Shown: piece after piece, positions 35,432 to 44,964 of the stretch
Position numbering within the stretch: the stretch's first letter is position 1
Layout of the letters: every line of letters begins with the position of its first letter
Assembly: GCA_024760905.1 (NCBI GenBank)
Contig: CM045751.1
Coordinates: forward strand, 14,142,501 to 14,206,500
Direction: 5' to 3'
DNA: 64,000 nt
From: Plotosus lineatus
Taxonomy: Eukaryota > Chordata > Actinopteri > Siluriformes > Plotosidae
The notes under the pieces: generated by a model
The model's database searches: none
What the model saw: the letters and a program-made list of their open reading frames with translations, nothing else
What the model was told of the DNA's origin: nothing
Position numbers and translations under genes: made by a program

Positions 35432-35516
<85 letters not shown>

Positions 35517-35760
35517 ATGCATATACATATATATGGTTTGGACATGTACAGAGGAGGGATAGTGAGTATATTGGCAGTAGGATGCTGAGGTTGGAACTAC
35601 CAGGCAGAAGACCTCGAGGAAGACCAAAGAAGAGATTTATGGATGTGGTGAAGGAAGACATGAAGTTCGTTGGAGTCAGAAAAGAAGACAGGGTGAGGTG
35701 GAGGCGGATGATTTGCTGTGGCGACCCCTGAAGGGAGCAGCCGAAAGTAAAAGAAGTAAA
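35086..35760 (+). pseudogene. RTE-type LINE, 3' end of reverse transcriptase gene plus 3' tail
   Basis: The frame from 35088 reads RVQAGWNGWRKVS, RMKGKVYKTVVRPAM and AEMKMLRFSLGVTRMDRI, the thumb and C-terminal region of fish RTE/BovB-like LINE proteins. A frameshift near 35350 moves the continuation (FGDKVREARLRWFGQAQ) to another frame. A (TA)n/(GT)n block at about 35413-35532 splits the gene. The sequence resumes with FGHVQRRDSEY and [20 protein letters not shown] and ends GDP-stop at about 35731. The following 3' end ('ctgtggcgacccctgaaggg', 'gcagccgaaagtaaaagaag') is the same as the 3' end of the SINE copies at 13.6, 31.3, 54.8 and 61.7 kb. It is 5' truncated and dead. Confidence 0.8.
35432..35516. 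repeat. (AT)n/(GT)n microsatellite inside the LINE gene
   Basis: AT repeats are followed by GT repeats. On both sides the LINE sequence 'atggtttggaca.g.acag' is present, so about 19 bases are duplicated around the block. Confidence 0.9.
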
Positions 35761-35767
35761 AGATATA

Positions 35768-35773
35768 GATATA

Positions 35774-35854
<81 letters not shown>

Positions 35855-35867
35855 CACACACACACAC

Positions 35868-35920
<53 letters not shown>
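35768..35920. repeat. (TA)n, (GA)n, (CA)n, (TA)n compound microsatellite
   Basis: TA repeats to about 35822, GA to 35848, a short CA run near 35857, then TA repeats to 35920. The left flank of the element at 35921. Confidence 0.9.
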
Positions 35921-35924
<4 letters not shown>

Positions 35925-36229
35925 GGCGTGTCTTAGGGAGTCTTAAAAATTAAAGTTTGATATTTTATATCGGCCAGGTGAAATTTTGGTGCCACTTTAT
36001 ATGAAAACATCACATGCAAAATTAAATTGTGATAGGTAAATATTTACTACTTGCTCAACGACCCCAAAGTTCTGTACAGTTCTGCTCATTACTGTGGCGA
36101 CTTGTATTTTGGACAGCAGCTTCCAAATGGCTCATATTCCCATACATATACTATTATTTAAGCTAATCAACAGTCTGCTGATGTAATCTTTGTGACAATA
36201 CCAACTTTAATTTTAAGTTTGCAGCAGCA

Positions 36230-36942
36230 ATGGCGGCAAAGGTGGCCGAAATTTGGTTACTTGGCAGCACAGAAGACTTCAGCTGTGCTCAACTTCCTTC
36301 AAGAGGAGAGGTGCTCAAGGTCTTGTTCGATTTCCATACATACAAGAAGAGTTTAAATGACGTGTGAAAGAAACAGTTGCAATGATCGTGCCAATTTGGG
36401 AACGAGCACGAATACCAACAAGGGCTAAGAATCATATTTGGGAAAAACTGCGGCATCTTCACAGAGAATGGCAAGGCCTGAAAAAGAATATCAATAGGAA
36501 GTCAGCAACAGAAGAAAGAAAGCGTGAAGAGTTCAAGGATTCTTTGAACAATGTAATTGATATCGCACACGAGCAGGCCATGGCGATGATCAGGATAGAA
36601 GAAGAGCGGCAGTTTCTAAATGCTCAGCGTGAAAAGGGACAACAAGGTTCAATGTTAGGAATTGACATGAAGCTCTCAAAGCAAGAAGAGAGAGCAAAAG
36701 CAAGATCAGCATCTGCTGCAGCTTGTAAGAATAAATATCTTGCAAGCACATCTGTAGCCTCAGACAATGTAGTGCTTGATTTATCAAGTGAGGAAACTGC
36801 CTCATTAGCTGCAGAGAGCTTAGAGAGAGCAGTGGCTCTTATGCAAACGTTCAATGCCTCGCTCGTCCACAACAAAGAACAAAAACAATTTTTGTACTGC
36901 AAATGGTTGAGTACCACCGAAGCAAATTCCCTAAAGCAGTGA
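36230..36942 (+). pseudogene. Unrecognised element-borne gene, one frameshift
   Basis: Translation starts MAAKVAEIWLLGS at 36230 and runs 45 codons (…QLPSRGEVLKVLF…SLNDV) to a TGA at 36365-36367. The frame starting at 36364 then continues directly: KETVAMIVPIWERARIPTRA, an acidic/basic helical stretch KREEFKDSLNNVIDIAHEQA, EEERQFLNAQREKG, and a Ser/Ala-rich end. Together they give about 237 residues with one 1-base frame change, and the two parts align to one continuous homologous frame at 38183-38449. A small protein with the pattern QLP...P.W.RARI.T occurs, as I recall, as an uncharacterised family in several animals, but I cannot name it. No catalytic motif is visible. Predicted helices suggest DNA or protein binding. 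It is located inside a TA-flanked element. Confidence 0.5.
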
Positions 36943-37100
36943 AGGGAAATTATCAGGATTAACAGTGATTGTTCTTGCATTTTGTTCCCTAAACAGACTG
37001 TACCTTTGTTAGTTTTGCATAAATGGTGGGTTATTCAATAATTTAAACACAGCATTGAAATAAAGTTCATTATTCCACATTTCGCTATTATTATGTTATA

Positions 37101-37104
<4 letters not shown>

Positions 37105-37151
<47 letters not shown>
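37105..37151. repeat. (AT)n microsatellite
   Basis: AT dinucleotides inside the 35921-37301 element. Confidence 0.9.
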
Positions 37152-37154
<3 letters not shown>

Positions 37155-37296
37155 AATCTTTCAAGGCTTGAGTAAGTTCTAAATTTATTCCGATTTTTAT
37201 AAAAATTGGCCCACATAATTTTTTTATCAATTGGCACGCATTACTAACCTGGCCAGTGTTAATGTCCAACCTTCAAAATTTAGAATTTTGACACAC

Positions 37297-37301
<5 letters not shown>

Positions 37302-37361
<60 letters not shown>

Positions 37362-37395
37362 TACACACACACACACACACACACATACATACACA
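37302..37395. repeat. (AT)n then (AC)n microsatellite
   Basis: AT repeats to about 37352, then CA repeats with TA interruptions. Confidence 0.9.
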
Positions 37396-37499
37396 AAGAA
37401 ATCCTTCACTTTCCATGATGAATGGGAACCGAGGACAACCCCCCCTTCCCGCAACTGCTGATTTCAGACCAGGAGGATTGACCCCCCTGACTGGCTTAC

Positions 37500-37777
37500 A
37501 TGTATGTGTATATAATATCAATAAATACATATTCAACGGTATAAATGCTTATAATAACAAGAGCACCTCACAAAAAAATGTAAGTAGTTTTGTCAGGTTT
37601 TTTTTTTTTTGTTTGTTTGTTTTGCATAATTGGCTTTGTTTTGCAACATTTTCCTTAACTTTTTCACTATTTTTAGTTAATTTCCTTATTTTTTAAATTT
37701 TTCGATGAATATTTTTGAAAAACCCGCGGTGCACTGAGGCCATGGAAACTGAAGCATGAAGTAGTGAGGGATCACTG
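37500..37777 (+). mobile_element. Tigger-like MITE fragment
   Basis: Contains 'atatcaataaatacatattc' and 'ttgcataattggctttgttt' and ends 'agtgagggatcactg' followed by TA, matching the right part of 57026-57372. The left end is missing. Confidence 0.55.
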
Positions 37778-37783
37778 TATGTG

Positions 37784-37787
<4 letters not shown>

Positions 37788-37822
<35 letters not shown>
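37788..37822. repeat. (AT)n microsatellite
   Basis: Left flank of the inverted-repeat element that follows. Confidence 0.9.
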
Positions 37823-37828
<6 letters not shown>

Positions 37829-38768
37829 CATTTTTCATCAAACATATGCAAACTCATTTTTCCCATTCTCCAAGGTCTAAATTAACTAAATATACCAGTT
37901 ACTTTGATCTTGAACCTTGGCTATGCATGCCCCAAGAGCCATGTAGTTTTATTGTTGATGTTTTTCAAAAACGCTGCAAAATTCGGGATATTATGTCTTT
38001 GTTTTCATTGTAGCTTCCCAGAGGTTGATGCTATAGCATTAAAAGTGGTACCAAATGAAAGCGAATAAAATTTTCTTGCATACGGTAGCAAACACATGAA
38101 CACCTGTGTAAATTTAAACTAATAAATACCTATTTTTTCTGCTTCAAAAGGATGACAAACGATACATAACTTTGTCTCAAAAATGTTGCTCTTAATGCAG
38201 GTATATGCCACAAGGTCGTTCAGTGATGTGTATCTCATTGGGCAACCCAACTCCAGCATCAGGGGCTCTCAACTTCCTACTAATCGCCAGATTTTCCAGT
38301 ATTTCCTGCATTTGAGGAATGAGAATCCCAACAGTGACAATAGGTCTCTAGCCCATGATATAGTGAATGTCATTTTGCCATTCTGGAGTATAGCAAGAAT
38401 TAAAACTCTAACTAGACCAAATGCAGTGTCCCAAATGTTTGTGCATTAAAATTAGTTAAAATTTACACAGGTGTTCATGTGTTTTGTTGTGTTTACTACC
38501 ACATGTACAATTTTATTGCCTTTCATTTGGTACCACTTTTAATGCTATAGCATAAACCTCTGGGAAGCTACAATAAAAAAAAGACATAATATCCCGAATT
38601 TTGTAGTGTATTTGAAAAACGTCAACAATAAGACTACATGGCTCTTGGGGCATGCATAGCCAAGGTCCAAGATCAAAGTAACTGGTATATTTAGTTAATT
38701 TAGACCTTGGAGAATGTGAAGAATATCAGTTTGCATATGTTTGATGAAAAAAGTCAAATTTGAAGAGG

Positions 38769-38772
<4 letters not shown>
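37823..38772 (+). mobile_element. Foldback element with arms of about 290-310 bp
   Basis: The left arm (about 37829-38118) and right arm (about 38455-38766) are inverted copies of each other. For example 'catcaaacatatgcaaact' and 'aaagtggtaccaaatgaaa' on the left recur inverted on the right, with scattered substitutions. The spacer (about 335 bases) holds a reading frame homologous to the gene at 36230-36942. (AT)n arrays flank both sides. The right end is ...aggtctaa, inverted TTAGACCT. Large inverted repeats like these are typical of foldback or long-TIR transposons. A transcript would form a long hairpin. Confidence 0.75.
38183..38449 (+). pseudogene. N-terminal fragment homologous to the 36230 gene
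   Basis: The open frame reads VYLIGQPNSSIRGSQLPTNR, then FQYFLHLRNENP, then SLAHDIVNVILPFWSIARIK and TRPNAV, ending at 38449. Against the gene at 36230 the shared pattern is [IV][WY]L[IL]G, QLP, F..H, a Leu-rich helix, P.W..ARI.T and N. The C-terminal half is missing, replaced by the right inverted arm. It starts close to the inner edge of the left arm. Confidence 0.5.
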
Positions 38773-38833
<61 letters not shown>

Positions 38834-38850
38834 GACACACATACATACAT
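38773..38850. repeat. (AT)n with CA and CATA tail
   Basis: AT repeats to about 38816, then CACA and ACAT units. Confidence 0.9.
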
Positions 38851-38851
38851 A

Positions 38852-39589
38852 CAGTGGCATCTCACTTTACGAAAGTCTCACCAAACGAAAAATTGAGGTT
38901 ACGAAATGCGTTTCCTAAAATTTTTGTCTCTGTATACGAAACAAGTTCACGTTACGAAAGCGCCATCTTAAAAATTCAAACGCACCATTCAAACATTCCA
39001 ATGACTAACAACTGAGCCGTCATTCATGATGCCTTCACTCAAGCGCCATCATGGGAAGGTCCACCTGACGCCATCTTGGACAGGGATCCCAATGGCTAGG
39101 AGGGATGACGCAGCTACCTCCCATTGCCTATTATGGAGTTGAATCTACCATGATGCTTTTTGTGTAAAGGACAGAGTTACTGTTGTTTCATGCTTTATTT
39201 CTTGACTCAGGCTTTTAACCTCCATAAACACTTGTAAGATTATAACTGCTAAGAAGACATGGTCAACACACGTGTGCACACACACACACACGCACGCGCA
39301 CACACGCACGCACGCACACACACGCGCGCGATTTCCAGTGCGAGTGAGAAGAAGAAACGGGCTCGAGTAATACCACAAATGACTATGGCCAAACCCGTCT
39401 ACCATCGGTACGATATTGAAACAGAAGGTCTTAAAAGGTATGCTTTTATAATTTTTAAAGCGTTTATGGGGTAGTATTGGGAGCCCTGGTACGAATCACA
39501 CGTTTTACATGTAAAATACAGTACAACTTACGAAAAATGCAGGTTACAAAATAGGTTATGGAACGGATTAATTTTGTAAAGTGAGGTAC

Positions 39590-39594
<5 letters not shown>
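38852..39594 (+). mobile_element. Tigger-like element with long TIRs and TA duplication
   Basis: The left end is cagtggcatctcactttacg. The right end, inverted, is tagtggtacctcactttaca, about 17 of 20 matching. TA flanks both ends (38850-38851 and 39595-39596). It contains a CG-rich (CA)n tract (about 39275-39331). There is no recognisable transposase; the plus frame at 39259-39474 reads through the CA tract into a short basic stretch. Confidence 0.65.
39275..39331. repeat. (CA)n/(CG) microsatellite
   Basis: CA repeats with CG units, ending GCGCGCG. Confidence 0.9.
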
Positions 39595-39678
<84 letters not shown>

Positions 39679-39699
39679 CACATACACACACACACACAC

Positions 39700-39757
<58 letters not shown>
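39595..39757. repeat. Two (TA)n arrays separated by a CA block
   Basis: TA to about 39674, ACATACACACAC-type units, then TA to 39757. Confidence 0.95.
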
Positions 39758-39764
<7 letters not shown>

Positions 39765-39826
39765 TCATTTTTTGTTTCCTTTTATATATATATTTATATA
39801 TATATATAAAAGGAAACAAAAAATGA
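39765..39826. repeat. Perfect palindromic hairpin
   Basis: The left arm tcattttttgtttcctttta (from 39765) is repeated in exact inverse (ending at 39826) around an AT loop. It has arms of at least 22 bases. Confidence 0.9.
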
Positions 39827-40970
39827 TGCTTTAAAAGAACACAACAAAGCAAATAGTCTCTTGAAAACAAATCAAGATTTCAACAGAACACCATTGAAAG
39901 TGAGAAGTTTCTGCCTGCCATCATCATGGCATTGGTGTGTGTAGTAAAACTGCTGTTGAGTGCTGTCCAACTCTCACAAACACTATGCATGGATTGACTG
40001 TTGTGTTTCGCACAACGCAATCTTCCTCCCACAGTTATAAGGTGGAACGCTGGACAAGATGTCATCCCTGAGGTTTAGTCATGCAAGAGATCATCAGAAA
40101 TTACAGAGCAGGGATGACTAGCTCCTGCTCTATTACGGTTGCTCGGCTTCAGCCTCGCGTGCAAATATATCGTATTCGAAAGCCGAGGCATCTGAAGTGT
40201 TCACTTTCAGCTAAAATGACACATTGAGGAGATCTTCACACGGCTATCAGAATCATAAAAGTGCCTTCAAACTGCCATCAGCCTCTAATAGTGCCGCCGA
40301 CTTTCCAACTGCAAATCACTGAGTATGGAGATGCGAGTACACAAACACGCACTCCCGCGTTCAATTTGTCAGCCTGTGCGTTGCACATAGTGACATATTT
40401 GGAGACAATGTTCACCTAACCCAGTATTTTTATTTATTTATTTTTTTTTACATTAAGAGTTGAGCTCTTCAGGACTCAAATACACACTCTGCAAAAAAAC
40501 AAAACAACAAGAGGATAAAAGTCAGACAATTCCCTCAGACTGAGATGTTTTGTTCTCTAAAGCAAGTGAAATAATTACCAAAAAAATTATAAAAAGCTTT
40601 TGAAATTCTTCAAGCAAAACAATATTTAAAATGCTTCGATGAGCATGTTGTGAGACAATCCCAAGCATCACATCAAACATGTGCATTGAGTGATAAAAAT
40701 AGCAACATGCTCACAATAAAAAATGCAGTATATGTGAACTAATAATGAGATAGAACTGTTGCTTGTACTGCTTGGGGTTGTGCCGTGGTTTGTAGATTTG
40801 AGAGCCGTACAGCACATGGGCTACTTTGGTTGCTTTGGCATGAAACAGAAGTGCGACCCATCATGGTCCCATTTTGTAGCTGACATCCTCACCTTTAAAA
40901 TGATATCAAATTTTCTAACGCATTTGTTTAGTTATTGCGTGAATAACCAAAACCTGCTAGAAAAAAAATG
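39827..40970. other. Intronic stretch without gene
   Basis: No exon or transposon was recognised. Confidence 0.4.
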
Positions 40971-40971
40971 A

Positions 40972-41320
40972 CTGAAATGAGCTTCCTTCACAGGCTGGTG
41001 GCGCTCACCTTTAAAGACAGGATGAAAAAATGCTCAGCTATCCGGGAGGAGCTCAGAGTAGAACCGCTGCTCCTACATATTGAGAGGAGCCAGTTGAGGT
41101 GGGTCGGGAAATTTGGTTAATAGGCCTCCTGAACTCCTCCCTGGTGTGGTGTTTCTGGCACGTCCAACAAGGAAGAGACGCAGAACATGTTGTAAGGATT
41201 ACGTCTCTCGGCTGGTCTATGACTGCCTCAGATGGAGGAAGTGGCTGAGGAGGAGCAGGGGCTCACTGCTTAGGCTGCTGCCCCCACAACCTGACCTCAG
41301 CTATTTGACACTCTTGCACT
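40972..41320 (+). pseudogene. Rex3-like LINE, C-terminal fragment
   Basis: The order of blocks is EMSFLHRLVAL.., REELRVEPLLLHIERSQLRW, then the degraded TRKRRRTCCKDYVSRLVYD and SLLRLLPPQPDLS. This is the end of the protein of Rex3-type (RTE clade) fish retrotransposons. One or more frameshifts occur. It is 5' truncated, as is usual. A poly-A-like region follows at 41372-41408. Confidence 0.65.
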
Positions 41321-41439
41321 CTTGTCATTGTTTGGTAATGTTTGGAAGCTTTTTCCGTCTCCTAGTAAAAATAAAAAATTAAAAGAAAAAAGAAAGAAAG
41401 AAAAAAAATCTGGGAAATGTGAGGCGATTCTTGGAATTG

Positions 41440-41780
41440 AACCACCAGCCCTATAAAAAGGGTGAATAAATATCTACAGATATAAAGGATGGACTTTCAG
41501 AATGTGGAATAGATTTTTGTCCAGAAGAAGTCCAACATGCTGCTGCCCTTGAGGAAGAATTGCTGGCTGATGCTGCAGTCTTCATGCATCAGAAGACAAG
41601 GAAAAGAGGAAGAAGAAGAAAAAGAATGATTGATGAACCCAACCATACAAAAAAGTTGGGCAAACCATTTCCAGCATTGTGTTCACTATTTGGCAAAACA
41701 AAAATAACTTCAGCGACTCATGATACAACCGTTAAAAACGCTTACAATTGTTTTGCAGATGTTTGCGGTTGTTTGTGAAA
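41440..41780 (+). other. Unrecognised open frame, basic middle
   Basis: From about 41487 the frame reads KDGLSECGIDFCPEEVQHAA, EEELLADAAVFMHQK, a basic run TRKRGRRRKR, and ends NCFADVCGCL-stop at 41778. The composition is protein-like, but there are no splice sites or transposon ends nearby. It is probably a fragment of a mobile element gene. I cannot assign it. Confidence 0.3.
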
Positions 41781-42745
41781 AAATTAATTTGCATTTAATT
41801 TCCATGCCACAAGATGAACTGCTTGCGACCCTAAAAACTGTCTGCGAACTGTTATCAACCAATTACGAACCCTGAAACTCATGCAGTCTGTTGCCATTGC
41901 TCCCGCCCCTTCCTGTACCGTACTCTGTATCTTCCGGTCATTTTTTTCCTTGTGCTTATTTTTTATTGTTCATAAGTAGCTTCCTTCTCAATATGTGGCT
42001 TGTGTTTTTTTTTTTTTTTTTTACACAATTAGCTCTGACATCAATAAAGTATTCTGATGAAAGCCCAAACACACCACGTTCTTCAGTGTTCACTGCTCCA
42101 TGATATATTCGCTTGAGAGAGCAAAAAGACACTTTCACATAAAACATTGATCAATCTACCTGCTGATGTATGAGGAAGCGGGCGGATAGTGTTTTCCTTC
42201 ATGTGTGTTATTCTGCACGAGTAACAATTAAAAAAAGACCTGGATGTGTGTTGGAAACGTGGAAGAGCAAACTGAAGAAGTTAGAAAAAAGAATTACATT
42301 GTCAAATATGAGATGACATCATTTGTCACCCTAACTAACAGCCATGATAAATGGAGTCTCGGCCAATTTATGTAAAGGATAAAATAACAGGGAGGGTCAC
42401 GGGGAGGCTGAAACCAATCTATTCAATTCGGTTCACTTTTATCTGTAGAGCTCATTTTACAATTGACAGCTTTATACAGTAAAACAAGTTGTAAAAGGAA
42501 TTTAAACATTCCTCAGTACACTCTCAGCCGATACCAGGCGAAGGCGGCACAGTTCACCAATCCATCGCAGGGCAAACATAGATTTATATACTGCCTAAAA
42601 GCGGCACTGCCGATCGATGTCTCCATTGACAGGAAGCCGGTAAGTATTATTATATAATGTTTTGGATGTTGTTTTCAACAAAAACAACAGTATCGTGTGA
42701 CGGATAAACGAATAAACAGACAGCTGTGCAATCACAAGTACTCAA
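41781..42745. other. Intronic stretch, one weak repeat
   Basis: Around 42420-42600 there is a sequence of the type 'ttcaattcggttcactttta...tctgtagagctcattttaca', a common fish interspersed repeat that I cannot name. Nothing else was recognised. Confidence 0.35.
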
Positions 42746-42749
42746 AATA

Positions 42750-43480
42750 TCTCACATACATTTGGACATAGGCGGCAAGGTGCCGTACTGGATGGCATGT
42801 CTGTCCTACAGCAACAAGGTCCTGGCTACAAGTTCCTTTGCTTGTGTGGGTTTTCTCCAGGTACAGTAGTTTCCTCGCACAATCCAAAAACGTACTCTTT
42901 AGGCTAACTGTCTGTTCCAAATTGCCTCCAATGGTCATGAGCTTTGAGGAGTGACCGAAAGAACAAGATTGCAGATACAAGCTACTGAAATTAGCTTCCT
43001 TCGCCAGGTGGCGGGGTTCTCCCTTAGAGATAGGGTGAGAACCTCAGCCATCTCGGTATAGCTCAGAGTTGAATCGCTGCTCCTCCTCATTGAAAGGAGC
43101 CAGTTGAGGTGGCTCGGGCATCTGGTTAGAATGCCTCCCCTGGTGTGGTTCAATCTAGAACACACTGGAGACACCATTTCTCTCGACTGGTCTGGGATGC
43201 CTCTATGTGCCCCCACCGGAAGAGCTGGAGAAAGTGGCTGGGGAGAGGGAGGTCTGGACCTCATTGCTTAGGCTGCTGCCCCCACAATCCGACCCCAAAT
43301 TAAATGGAAGATGATGAATGAAATTTCCTCCAAATGGGAGTTTGAATGGTTTTGTGTGTGTGTAATGGCGTCAGTTTGACAGGCTGTTCAGGGTGTACTC
43401 CACCGTATTGGCTGAGATAGCCCCCCCCGAACCGAGTAGGATTAAGTATTTCAGCAAATCAGTGAGTGAATGAGAACAGG
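42750..43480 (+). repeat. L2-tailed interspersed repeat split by a Rex3 insertion
   Basis: The left part (42750-42945) holds 'acaatccaaaaacgtactct' and 'ccaaattgcctccaatgg'. The right part (43320-43480) resumes with 'tttcctccaaatgggagtt', 'ggctgttcagggtgtactcc' and 'taggattaagtatttcagc'. A Rex3 end sits between them. The junction bases ('ttgcctccaatg' and 'tttcctccaaatg') look like a target-site duplication. Confidence 0.65.
42946..43319 (+). pseudogene. Rex3-like LINE, C-terminal fragment, nested
   Basis: The blocks are TERTRLQIQATEISFLRQVA, LRDRVRTSAISV, RVESLLLLIERSQLRWLGHL and VSLDWSGMPLCA/PTGRAGEsGWGEGGLDLIA, then LLPPQSDPK. The 3' end is 'ggaagatgatgaatgaa', as expected of Rex3, which ends in short GATG-type repeats. 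A few substitutions and indels break the frame. It is 5' truncated. Its neighbour at 40972 is another fragment of the same LINE family. Confidence 0.7.
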
Positions 43481-44960
43481 TGAACACGTATAATTAAATG
43501 CATGGAGGCTAAAAATATTTTATGTCATAAAAAAATAAAAGCTTTGGTGAGAACGAGTCGGTAGAGAACATCTCACAGGTTGCCAGGTGTGAGGAACAGA
43601 AAAAGGGAGGAAGTGGGCGAGCGAGGCCCACGAATGCAAATGAACTACATGATTTTCACTTACTCCGAGAGGTGTCTGGGTGTGTTTGCATGTATTTGCA
43701 TAAACAGGGGTGTGAGCTGGAATTGGTTTCACAGCGTACAAAATGAAATGCTTGCGGGTGTCTGACCCTGTTAGCGCGGGCACGGCAGAAATAAAAGGCT
43801 GAGCCTTAAGTTCCCACACACAAGGACATAACTCGTATATACGTCTACATTCACGCAGAGGTTTGTTTTTTCCTCCCATGTGAAAATACTTGTAGAATTT
43901 GCTTTAATAATTTAAAGAGATAATTTCCTCTCTGGACACAGAGCAGCCAAGTTCAAATATGGATATGCGTGTGTGCACATGTTCCCTGGAGTGAGGTACA
44001 TGAATCCAAAAGCAAATGTGTGGTTTTTATTCGGAGCTCTGGTGGACTCTGCGGTACTGACTGCCCTGTAAGGAAGGTGACTCCTGTGTAAACTTTTCCA
44101 GGCCTGAAACTGTGTTTACGTTCAGATGAAAGCAGCGCCGATCACACAGGAGATGTGGGGAATCTACTTTCCTACGGTTTACCGTCGCCGTCACCGTCCT
44201 GTCTTTGATTTCAATTTTACTTCTGCATGAGTTCAAAGAGTCAAACCTGAAGCTAACTTAAACAAGGCTATTGCTTTTTTTTTTTTTTTTTTTTTAAATA
44301 ATGTGGCCCATAAAGTTTGAGGGTTTGTATCACTAGTGTGTAGAGCAGACCTCAAAGCATCCTGAGATGAGAATGAAAAAAAAAAAAAACATGCTATTTT
44401 GTTGTTTTTTTCTGGTAAAAAATAAATAAATAAATAAATAAATTTCCACCATTGTCTCATACACCTCCCTCCTCTCCTGCTTTTTCCCCCCTCCCTCTCC
44501 AAATGCGTAGAAGAATATACAGTGGATGTCAGGTGCCTCAAGTCTCAGACTTGCTTGTCGACATCAGCAAGCATTGATTCCTCTGCGTTCTTCATCATCT
44601 TTCTGGTATTTCCTTTAGGGCTGCTGCCACTTACAACAACAACAAACTCCGAAGGGACCCTCTAGGGATAACGGCTCCGTTTAAGAGAACATGCCCCTAC
44701 ATAGATATCAAGGACGTGTTCAATTCGTAACACAGTGACTCGGAAATACCCGCTAAATCCCAAAGTGCATCTTTGAACCATGTGACCTTCCAATTTCCTT
44801 ATGCTGTTTACAAAAATTCTCCGCTTTCAGTCAAACTATAAAAAACCTAACTTTCTAATTCCTTTCTTTCTTTCTCCTTTTTTTTTTTTTTGAAGGAAGA
44901 AACTTGCTTTAAAATCATGTCGAAATCCAACCTGAACCGAACCTTTAAATATTAGTCTAC
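43481..44960. other. Intronic stretch without gene
   Basis: A poly-T run at 44274-44296 and an (AAAT)n-like run at 44421-44442 are the only repeats seen. Confidence 0.4.
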
Positions 44961-44964
44961 ACAT

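Larger units (their letters stand above)
35921..37301 (+). mobile_element. TA-flanked element carrying a QLP...W.RARIPT reading frame
   Basis: The ends are ttagggcgtgtc (35921-35932) and gacacactctaa (37290-37301), inverted repeats matching at 10 of 12 bases. (TA)n arrays lie directly outside both ends, and a further (AT)n block lies inside (37105-37151). The interior carries a frame-shifted gene (36230-36942). A second element with a homologous frame lies at 37823-38772. The TIR start TTAG is shared with that element's right end (TTAGACCTC). I do not recognise the superfamily, and no DDE transposase is visible. It is therefore either non-autonomous, or its mobilising protein is of a type I cannot name. 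Confidence 0.55.

Noticed and set aside
39880..40065. Minus-strand open frame of 61 codons
   Set aside because: No splice signals, no domain and no similarity to neighbours.
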